64,000 nt of DNA from Phyllobacterium pellucidum (GTDB taxonomy: Bacteria; Pseudomonadota; Alphaproteobacteria; Rhizobiales; Rhizobiaceae). The DNA lies in assembly GCF_013327855.1 (NCBI RefSeq), contig NZ_JABUMX010000001.1, positions 1,178,001 to 1,242,000 of the forward strand, read 5' to 3'. Both the position numbers and the translations under genes were made by a program. The stretch's first letter is position 1, and each line of letters starts with the position of its first letter. Under the pieces are notes generated by a model that was not told where the DNA came from, searched no databases, and saw only the letters and a program-made list of their open reading frames with translations. Of this stretch, positions 58,302 to 64,000 are shown piece by piece.

Positions 58302-59297
58302 TCAAACGCGATCGGGCAAGACGCGATCCGGTGGACGGTGACCATCGATAAAGGTGCGGATATTGATGATCACCTTCTCGCCCATGTCGATGCGCCCTTC
58401 GAGGGTCGCCGAGCCCATATGCGGCAGGATGACCACTTTGCCCTGTTTGGCGAGCTTGCGCAGCTTGGAATTCACGGCGGGTTCGTGCTCGAACACGTCG
58501 AGGGCCGCGCCGGCGAGCTTGCCCTGTTCCAGCTGTTCGATAAGTGCGTGCTCGTCGATGATCTGGCCGCGCGCCGTATTGACGATAAACGCCGTCGGCT
58601 GCATCAGCGCCAGGCGTCTTGCCGAAAGCAGGTGGAACGTGGCCGGGGTCGACGGGCAATTGACCGAGATGATGTCCATGCGGGCCAGCATCTGATCGAG
58701 GCTCTCCCAATAGGTCGCCTCTAGTTCCTCTTCGGTACGCGGGTTGACCGGCTTGCGGTTGTGGTAATGTATGGAAAGGCCAAAAGCCTTGGCGCGGCGC
58801 GCAACCGCAGTGCCGATGCGGCCCATGCCGACGATGCCGAGGCGCTTGCCCCAGATGCGGCGGCCGAGCATCCAGGTCGGACCCCAGCCCTCCCACTTTC
58901 CGTCGTCGAGAAGGATCGATGCGCCTTCGACCAGGCGGCGCGGGGCGGCGAGCAGAAGAGCCATGGTCATGTCGGCCGTGTCTTCGGTCAGAACGTTCGG
59001 CGTGTTGGTAACGGTAATGCCGCGCTTGCCGGCGGCAACGACGTCAATATTGTCGGTACCGTTGCCGAAGTTGGCGATCAACCGGAGGTTGGGTCCCGCG
59101 GCGGCAATAATCTCTTCGCTGATGTGGTCGGTGATGGTGGGGACGAGCACATTGGCAGTTTTGACCGCCTCGATCAGCTCCGCCTTGGTCAGACGCCGGT
59201 CATCGACATTCAGCCGGGCCTCAAAAAGCTCGCGCATGCGGGTTTCAATGGGATCCGGCAATTTGCGAGTTATGACGACCAGAGGCTTCTTGCTCAC
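58302..59297 (-). CDS. D-2-hydroxyacid dehydrogenase (glyoxylate reductase-like)
   Basis: NAD(P)H-dependent dehydrogenase of 331 aa. I take the GTG at 59297 (MSKKPLVVITRKLP), preceded by GGAGG; a TTG at 59300 is equally near. Signatures: GTDNIDV (about 79-85), NTPNVLTEDTADMTMALLLA (about 98-117), WGKRLGIVGMGRIGTAVARR (about 149-168), catalytic Arg in NTARGQIIDE (about 243-252), Glu in FEHEPAVN and His in ILPHMGSAT (about 291-299). Resembles GyaR-type enzymes. Confidence 0.92.
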   Translation of the reverse strand: MSKKPLVVITRKLPDPIETRMRELFEARLNVDDRRLTKAELIEAVKTANVLVPTITDHISEEIIAAAGPNLRLIANFGNGTDNIDVVAAGKRGITVTNTPNVLTEDTADMTMALLLAAPRRLVEGASILLDDGKWEGWGPTWMLGRRIWGKRLGIVGMGRIGTAVARRAKAFGLSIHYHNRKPVNPRTEEELEATYWESLDQMLARMDIISVNCPSTPATFHLLSARRLALMQPTAFIVNTARGQIIDEHALIEQLEQGKLAGAALDVFEHEPAVNSKLRKLAKQGKVVILPHMGSATLEGRIDMGEKVIINIRTFIDGHRPPDRVLPDRV

Positions 59298-59485
59298 CAA
59301 TATTCCCCTCCCATTTGACAGCGCTATTGAGACCTCTTTAACCAAGTCATTGCAAACTGCAATTGCTCTTTGCGCTCCTCCACTTGTCTATCAAGGCGGC
59401 GCATCAAAGACAAAGAAAAATAGGGATCGTCCGCCATTCTGCCGAAAAACGCGCGGATTGAGGCCCGGACGACGAAGGACCGACC

Positions 59486-60046
59486 TTGTTGAATATTGGA
59501 ACTTTTCGCCGCTTCCTGACTGCCGCCAGCCTCGCTGCAGCCGTGACGCTGGGGCTGCCATTGACCTTGCCGGCTTTCGCACCGGCGCAGGCAGCGCAGG
59601 TCGGACCCAGCGGTCTGCCCCTGCCCCGATTCGTCAGCCTGAAGCCCGGTCGCGTCAATCTGCGCGTTGGCCCGGGCCGCGACTATGCGGTGACGTGGCT
59701 ATTCCTGAAGTCTGGCCTCCCGGTCGAGATCGTCCAGGAATTCGACAACTGGCGACGCATCCGCGATTCCGAAGGCACGGAAGGCTGGGTCTATCAGTCA
59801 TTGCTCTCCGGCAAGCGAACGGCTCTGACGGCGCCATGGCAGCGGGACAAGGACGGCGCCATGCTCAATGTCTATCGCAGCGCCGACGATCAGTCCGCGC
59901 TTGTCGCCAAGGTCCAGCCGGGCGTACTTGGAACCTTGAAAGCCTGTAACGGCACCTATTGCCGCGTCGTTTTCAGCGGCGCCAGCGGCTGGATAAAGCA
60001 GCCCGACATCTGGGGCGCCTATCCGGACGAGAAATTCGACGATTAA
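59486..60046 (+). CDS. Exported bacterial SH3 domain protein
   Basis: Protein of 186 aa starting at TTG (59486), with AAGGA 7 nt upstream. A signal peptide ends near APAQAAQVG. Two SH3-like domains follow: FVSLKPGRVNLRVGPGRDYA (about 49-68) with VYQSLLSGKRTAL, and a second at AMLNVYRSADDQSALVAKVQ (about 125-144) with a Cys pair (KACNGTYCRVVF). Periplasmic; probably binds murein or a partner. Common next to a 2-hydroxyacid dehydrogenase gene in this order. Confidence 0.88.
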   Translation: MLNIGTFRRFLTAASLAAAVTLGLPLTLPAFAPAQAAQVGPSGLPLPRFVSLKPGRVNLRVGPGRDYAVTWLFLKSGLPVEIVQEFDNWRRIRDSEGTEGWVYQSLLSGKRTALTAPWQRDKDGAMLNVYRSADDQSALVAKVQPGVLGTLKACNGTYCRVVFSGASGWIKQPDIWGAYPDEKFDD

Positions 60047-60074
60047 AACGTGTACTTGTTTCGCCCAGAGGAAT

Positions 60075-60099
60075 AGACTAAGTCTAATAGACTAAGTCT
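60075..60099. promoter_or_regulatory. Tandem palindromic operator of the toxin-antitoxin pair
   Basis: AGACTAAGTCT occurs twice (60075-60085 and 60089-60099), each a palindrome with 5-bp arms and an A centre, 14 bp apart and ending 13 bp before the antitoxin start. This is the layout of an autoregulatory operator bound by the antitoxin, alone or with toxin. Confidence 0.7.
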
Positions 60100-60112
60100 G
60101 AGGGGTGACACA

Positions 60113-60358
60113 ATGCGAACTGTTAATATTCATGAAGCAAAGACGTACCTTTCGCGTCTTATTGAACAGGCCTCCAACGGGGAACCGTTCATCATTGCCA
60201 AGGCCGGAAAGCCGATGGTCAAGGTGAGCGCAGTCGACGTTCAAGACACGCCGCAACCAAAGCGCCTTGGGTTCTTAGCTGGCCAGATCGATGTCCCCGA
60301 CGACTTCAACGAGATGGGCAAAGAGGAAATAGAGGCTCTATTCAGCATTGCCAAATGA
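60113..60358 (+). CDS. Phd/YefM family antitoxin
   Basis: Antitoxin of 81 aa. N-terminal Phd/YefM DNA-binding fold MRTVNIHEAKTYLSRLIEQA (residues 1-20), KAGKPMVKVSAVD (about 31-43), then a C-terminal toxin-neutralising part (QIDVPDDFNEMGKEEIEALF). It overlaps the toxin gene by 4 bp, so translation is coupled and antitoxin is made first. Confidence 0.92.
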   Translation: MRTVNIHEAKTYLSRLIEQASNGEPFIIAKAGKPMVKVSAVDVQDTPQPKRLGFLAGQIDVPDDFNEMGKEEIEALFSIAK

Positions 60359-60741
60359 GGTTGCTGCTCGATACACATCTTATCCTTTGGGCTGCGGCGT
60401 TCGACGACAGACTTTCCGTTGATGCACGATTGCTCTTCACGAATCCGGAGAACCAACTGGTCTTCAGCGCCGCCAGTCTATGGGAAACCGCGATAAAGCA
60501 GGGATTGGAACGCTCCGACTTTCGGGTGGATGCGCGCATCCTCCGTCGCGGTTTATTGGACAATGGCTATGCCGAGTTGGCGATCACGAGCGAACACGCC
60601 GTTGCCGTCGCAGCGTTGCCGCAGATCCACAAGGACCCGTTTGACCGCATACTTGTGGCACAGGCCATGTCTGAGGGAATAACGCTCGTAACTTCGGATC
60701 CGATCGTTGCGCGCTATCCCGGTCCGATACGGCTGGTTTAA
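60355..60741 (+). CDS. vapC: PIN domain ribonuclease toxin (VapC family)
   Basis: Toxin of 128 aa. PIN acid residues: Asp in RLLLDTHLILWAA (about 2-14), Glu in AASLWETAIKQ (about 39-49), Asp in KDPFDRILVAQAM (about 92-104) and the final Asp in LVTSDPIVARY. The DTHxxLW start is typical of the PIN toxins paired with Phd-type antitoxins. RNA target unknown. Convergent with irr. Confidence 0.92.
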   Translation: MRLLLDTHLILWAAAFDDRLSVDARLLFTNPENQLVFSAASLWETAIKQGLERSDFRVDARILRRGLLDNGYAELAITSEHAVAVAALPQIHKDPFDRILVAQAMSEGITLVTSDPIVARYPGPIRLV

Positions 60742-60800
60742 AGCTCGGCGGCCGGCACTTTCGTCGACCTGCTGCTGCGCAGGGTGTATTGATAGATCGT

Positions 60801-61232
60801 TTAGCCGCGCTTCTTGCGCAGGCGGATCACGATATCGACGTTGACGATTTCCATGCCCTCTGGCACGGGAGGCAGGTGCCCGACCATCGCCGAACCATCG
60901 GGAATATCGATAACCTCGTTGGCGCCTTCGACGAAGAAGTGATGATGGTCCGAAACATTGGTGTCGAAATAAGTCTTTGCACCTTCAACGGCGAGGATGC
61001 GCAGCATTCCCGACTGGGTGAACTGGTGCAGGGTGTTATAGACGGTTGCCAGCGAAACCGGCACGTTGGCGCCCTGCGCCTCTTCATGCAGTTCCTCGGC
61101 TGAAAGGTGCCTGTCGCCCTTCGAGAAGATCAGGCTGGCAAGCGCGATGCGCTGACGGGTCGGCCTCAGACCAGCAAAGCGCAAGCGCTCCTGCAAGGAA
61201 ACATCAGCCTCTATTTCGTAAGAAACATGCAT
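60801..61232 (-). CDS. irr: Iron response regulator Irr (Fur family)
   Basis: Fur-family regulator of 143 aa. Winged helix LRFAGLRPTRQRIALASLIF (about 17-36), NTLHQFTQSGMLRI (about 66-79), and the haem/metal-binding histidine run SDHHHFFVEGANEVIDIP (about 93-110) that identifies Irr rather than Fur. In Rhizobiales Irr responds to haem and represses or activates iron and haem genes. Head-to-head with fabA, about 315 bp apart. Confidence 0.93.
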   Translation of the reverse strand: MHVSYEIEADVSLQERLRFAGLRPTRQRIALASLIFSKGDRHLSAEELHEEAQGANVPVSLATVYNTLHQFTQSGMLRILAVEGAKTYFDTNVSDHHHFFVEGANEVIDIPDGSAMVGHLPPVPEGMEIVNVDIVIRLRKKRG

Positions 61233-61547
61233 GGCCCGTCTGCCACTCCGTTAACCACATCCAAAACCACACCACGGGCAAAGTGCCCCTGATGCGCACT
61301 ATTTGATATATGCTGTCTTGCGAAATCGATCAATAGGCAGCATTTAGGCCATTCGTCTATGTCGGATTCCGGCCGATCTTCTGTCATAAGGATTTCACCG
61401 AAGGCACAACGAAGCCAAGGGTTCCATTTGACTTCGGATTGCTCTAGAGAGCGTTTTCAGGCGGAAACAGTCTGTGATAGGGTCCGCATGCGCAGGAGCG
61501 TCTTGCTTTCCATGCGCCAACGTCAAAAGCAGTCGATGGGAGAAAGA
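61233..61547. other. Divergent promoter region of irr and fabA
   Basis: About 315 bp. It holds a TTGACT hexamer at about 61428-61433 that could be the -35 of the fabA promoter, and a GGGCA-AAG-TGCCC short inverted repeat at about 61275-61287. A clear Irr/ICE consensus was not found by eye. No gene is supported within it. Confidence 0.45.
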
Positions 61548-62063
61548 ATGCCAGAACAGAAATCAAGCTACGGGTATGAGGAGCTTCTTGCCTGTGCCCG
61601 CGGAGAGATGTTCGGTCAGGGCAATGCGCAGTTGCCGGCTCCGCCCATGCTGATGTTCGACCGCATCACTGAGATTTCTGAGACAGGCGGCGAAAACGGC
61701 AAGGGCTATATCCGCGCTGAGTTCGATATCAAACCAGACCTCTGGTTCTTCCCCTGCCACTTCATCGGCGATCCAGTCATGCCCGGCTGTCTCGGCCTCG
61801 ATGCCATGTGGCAATTGACCGGCTTTTACCTCGGCTGGCTGGGCGAGCCCGGCAAAGGTCGCGCGCTCTCGACAGGCGAAGTCAAATTTACCGGCATGGT
61901 CACACCAAAGACCAAACTTGTCGAATATGGTATCGACTTCAAGCGCGTCATGCGCGGTCGTCTCGTCCTTGGCATTGCTGATGGCTGGCTAAAGGCCGAC
62001 GGCGAAACTATCTATAAGGCAACCGACCTGCGGGTTGGCCTGTTCAAGGAAAGCGCTGCCTGA
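61548..62063 (+). CDS. fabA: 3-hydroxydecanoyl-ACP dehydratase/isomerase FabA
   Basis: Makes the cis-3-decenoyl intermediate for unsaturated fatty acid synthesis. Protein of 171 aa; the ATG at 61548 follows GGGAGA. Active-site region [20 protein letters not shown] (about 67-86) with catalytic His and the Asp of GLDAMWQL, as in FabA rather than FabZ. First gene of fabA-fabB-fabI. Confidence 0.97.
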   Translation: MPEQKSSYGYEELLACARGEMFGQGNAQLPAPPMLMFDRITEISETGGENGKGYIRAEFDIKPDLWFFPCHFIGDPVMPGCLGLDAMWQLTGFYLGWLGEPGKGRALSTGEVKFTGMVTPKTKLVEYGIDFKRVMRGRLVLGIADGWLKADGETIYKATDLRVGLFKESAA

Positions 62064-62099
62064 GCCTTCAGCCAGCGCAACACCTTCAAGGAGATCGCG

Positions 62100-63326
62100 A
62101 TGCGGCGAGTGGTTGTGACGGGCATGGGTATCGTGTCCTCTATCGGCAATAACACGCAGGAAGTGCTGGAATCCCTGCGGACTGCAAAGTCAGGCATCGT
62201 CTTTGCCGAAGAATATGCGAAGTATGGATTCCGCAGCCAGGTTCATGGCGCTCCGACACTCGATCCATCGACCCTGGTCGATCGCCGCGCCATGCGCTTC
62301 CATGGAGGCGGGACGGCGTGGAACCATGTCGCCATGGACCAGGCCATCGCCGATGCCGGTCTCGAAGCGGACCTGATCTCCAACGAACGCACTGGCATCA
62401 TCATGGGATCCGGCGGTTCATCGACGCGCACCATCGTCGAAGCCGCAGAGAAGACCATCGAATCCGGATCGAGCAAGAAGGTCGGCCCATTCGCCGTACC
62501 GAAAGCCATGTCTTCGACAGCTTCGGCAACACTCGCCACCTGGTTCAAGATCAAGGGCGTCAACTATTCGATCTCCTCCGCCTGCGCCACGTCCAACCAT
62601 TGCGTCGGCAATGCGTTTGAGATGATCCAGTATGGCAAGCAGGACATGATGTTCGCCGGCGGCTGCGAAGACCTCGACTGGACCCTCTCTGTCCTCTTCG
62701 ACGGCATGGGGGCGATGTCCTCGAAGTTCAATGATCGTCCGGCGGTCGCCTCGCGCGCCTATGACAAAAATCGCGACGGCTTCGTCATCTCCGGCGGTGC
62801 TGGCGTACTCGTTCTCGAAGAACTCGAACATGCCAAGGCCCGGGGCGCCAAAATCTATGGCGAACTCGTCGGCTATGGTGTCACCTCCGACGGCGCGGAC
62901 ATGGTCGCACCGAGCGGCGAAGGCGCAGCCCGGTGCATGCGCATGGCGATCGCCAATGTCAAAGGACCGATCGACTATATCAATCCGCACGCCACATCGA
63001 CGCCGGTCGGCGATCTCAAGGAGATCGAGGCCATTCGCGAGGTCTTCGGGTCCGGCAATCAGTGCCCGCCAATTTCGGCGACGAAGTCGTTGACCGGCCA
63101 CTCGCAAGGCGCAACGGGCGTGCATGAGTCGATCTATTCGCTCCTTATGATGAACCACGACTTCATCGCCGAGAGCGCCAATATCGAGGAGATCGATCCC
63201 GCCTTCGGTGACATGCCTATTGCGCGCAAGCGGATCGACAATGTCAAATTGAACACGGTTCTCACCAATTCCTTCGGATTTGGCGGCACGAACGCTTCGC
63301 TGGTGTTCCAGCGCTACGACGGTTAA
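62100..63326 (+). CDS. fabB: 3-oxoacyl-ACP synthase I FabB
   Basis: Condensing enzyme of 408 aa that extends unsaturated acyl chains. Catalytic Cys in SSACATSNHCVG (about 160-171), His in NPHATSTPVGD (about 297-307), Lys and His in ATKSLTGHSQGATG (about 328-341), and the C-terminal NSFGFGGTNASLVF. It follows fabA by 36 bp, the usual FabA/FabB pairing. Confidence 0.97.
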   Translation: MRRVVVTGMGIVSSIGNNTQEVLESLRTAKSGIVFAEEYAKYGFRSQVHGAPTLDPSTLVDRRAMRFHGGGTAWNHVAMDQAIADAGLEADLISNERTGIIMGSGGSSTRTIVEAAEKTIESGSSKKVGPFAVPKAMSSTASATLATWFKIKGVNYSISSACATSNHCVGNAFEMIQYGKQDMMFAGGCEDLDWTLSVLFDGMGAMSSKFNDRPAVASRAYDKNRDGFVISGGAGVLVLEELEHAKARGAKIYGELVGYGVTSDGADMVAPSGEGAARCMRMAIANVKGPIDYINPHATSTPVGDLKEIEAIREVFGSGNQCPPISATKSLTGHSQGATGVHESIYSLLMMNHDFIAESANIEEIDPAFGDMPIARKRIDNVKLNTVLTNSFGFGGTNASLVFQRYDG

Positions 63327-63401
63327 AGGGGGGAGCCGAATGGATCGTCTCGTCAGCCGAGCAACAGAATGCGGCCAGCGTGGCCAGGAAAGGCTCTGAA
63401 C

Positions 63402-64000
63402 ATGGGTGATTTGATGAAAGGCAAGCGCGGTCTCATCATGGGGGTCGCGAACAGCCATTCCATTGCCTGGGGAATTGCCAAGGAACTTGCGGCCAATGGC
63501 GCCGAGCTTGCCTTTACCTATCAGGGCGAAGCGTTCGGCAAGCGCGTCGCGCCGCTGGCGGAACAGCTCGGATCGAAGTTCCTGCTGCCCTGCGATGTGG
63601 AAGATATCGCCACGGTGGACGCTGTATTCGACACGCTGGAAAAGGAATGGGGCGCGCTTGATTTCGTCGTGCACGCCATCGGCTTTTCCGACAAGGCGCA
63701 GCTCAAGGGACGCTATGCCGATGTGACGACGCGCGACAATTTCAGCCGCACGATGGTCATATCTGCCTATTCCTTCACCGAAGTTGCCCAGCGCGCCTCC
63801 AAGCTCATGAAGGAGGGCGGCTCGATTCTGACGCTGACCTATGGCGGCTCGACGCGCGTCATGCCCAACTACAATGTTATGGGCGTCGCCAAGGCCGCGC
63901 TGGAAGCAATGGTGCGCTATCTCGCCGCCGACTACGGGCCGGAAGGTATTCGCGTCAACGCGATCTCGGCGGGTCCTGTGCGCACGCTTGCCGGTGCCGG
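63402..64000 (+). CDS. fabI: Enoyl-ACP reductase FabI (3' end outside window)
   Basis: NAD(P)H-dependent reductase completing each elongation cycle. About 199 residues are visible from MGDLMKGKRGLIMGVANSHS. The SDR-like features are GVANSHSIAWGIAKEL (about 14-29), HAIGFSDKAQLKG (about 92-104), the catalytic YNVMGVAKAALEAMVRYLA (about 155-173) with Tyr-x6-Lys, and NAISAGPVRTLAGAG at the window edge. The target of triclosan in other bacteria. Third gene of the fab unit, 75 bp after fabB. Confidence 0.95.
   Translation, partial: MGDLMKGKRGLIMGVANSHSIAWGIAKELAANGAELAFTYQGEAFGKRVAPLAEQLGSKFLLPCDVEDIATVDAVFDTLEKEWGALDFVVHAIGFSDKAQLKGRYADVTTRDNFSRTMVISAYSFTEVAQRASKLMKEGGSILTLTYGGSTRVMPNYNVMGVAKAALEAMVRYLAADYGPEGIRVNAISAGPVRTLAGA

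Noticed and set aside
62418-63674. Open frame of about 418 codons on the minus strand
   Set aside because: Antisense to fabB and the start of fabI, both certain genes.

Overview
The window looks like chromosomal DNA of an alphaproteobacterium of the order Hyphomicrobiales (Rhizobiales), probably near Rhizobiaceae/Phyllobacteriaceae/Brucellaceae; genus cannot be fixed from sequence alone. Supporting signs are an Irr-type Fur regulator head-to-head with fabA-fabB-fabI, the mutM / enoyl-CoA hydratase / rpsT / dnaA order, a FMN-riboswitch-controlled ribH of the short rhizobial/Brucella kind, a complete ctp/tad pilus locus, a cycM-kdsB-pheA cluster, two YejA-type binding proteins ahead of yejBEF, and GC-rich codon use. 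I see no tRNA or rRNA genes, no CRISPR array, no insertion sequence and no prophage.

Layout. 1-14 kb: 5' part of dnaX with the SRP RNA gene just upstream (both minus), a HIT protein, nudC, pheA-kdsB (minus), cycM, then a tightly overlapping peptide-import operon yejA-yejA-yejB-yejE-yejF ending in a hydroxypyruvate/glyoxylate reductase gene. 13.6-17.1 kb: FMN riboswitch with an intrinsic-terminator platform, ribH, an NlpC/P60 hydrolase with a MarR-like regulator, and an M17 aminopeptidase. 17.2-29.8 kb: tight-adherence (Tad/Flp) type IVc pilus locus: tadD (plus), the minus-strand run cpaB-cpaC-cpaD-cpaE-cpaF-tadB-tadC, an unrelated VOC-fold gene, prepilin peptidase and Flp pilin, and on the plus strand a free-standing secretin N-domain protein and two TadE/TadG-like pseudopilins.

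29.9-38.2 kb: core housekeeping block deoB, mutM, enoyl-CoA hydratase, rpsT, a long leader region, dnaA, dnaN, recF. 38.2-55.3 kb: mixed, more accessory-looking block: FUSC transporter, DUF1254 protein, lactate permease, SDR, glutathione transferase, LacI regulator, mocE-mocD-like Rieske ferredoxin and oxygenase/desaturase, usg, a groEL without groES, GYD protein, HxlR regulator, two DUF1801 proteins, an acyl-CoA-dehydrogenase-like flavoprotein, a DUF2778 (Tlde1-like) protein and an ankyrin protein.

55.3-64 kb: guanidine-II (mini-ykkC) riboswitch and its guanidinium exporter gene, a ThiF/MoeB E1-like enzyme overlapping a two-subunit aconitase X, a D-2-hydroxyacid dehydrogenase, an SH3 protein, a Phd/VapC-type toxin-antitoxin pair behind two tandem palindromes, irr, and fabA-fabB-fabI (fabI runs off the end). 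The best-supported regulatory observations are the guanidine-II element, which has a 9-bp complement to the exporter's ribosome binding site; the FMN element with its terminator; and the palindromic operator of the toxin-antitoxin pair. I found no clearly new system; the least explained items are the stand-alone secretin N-domain with its pseudopilins, the VOC gene inside the pilus locus, and the roughly 0.8-kb region ahead of dnaA.
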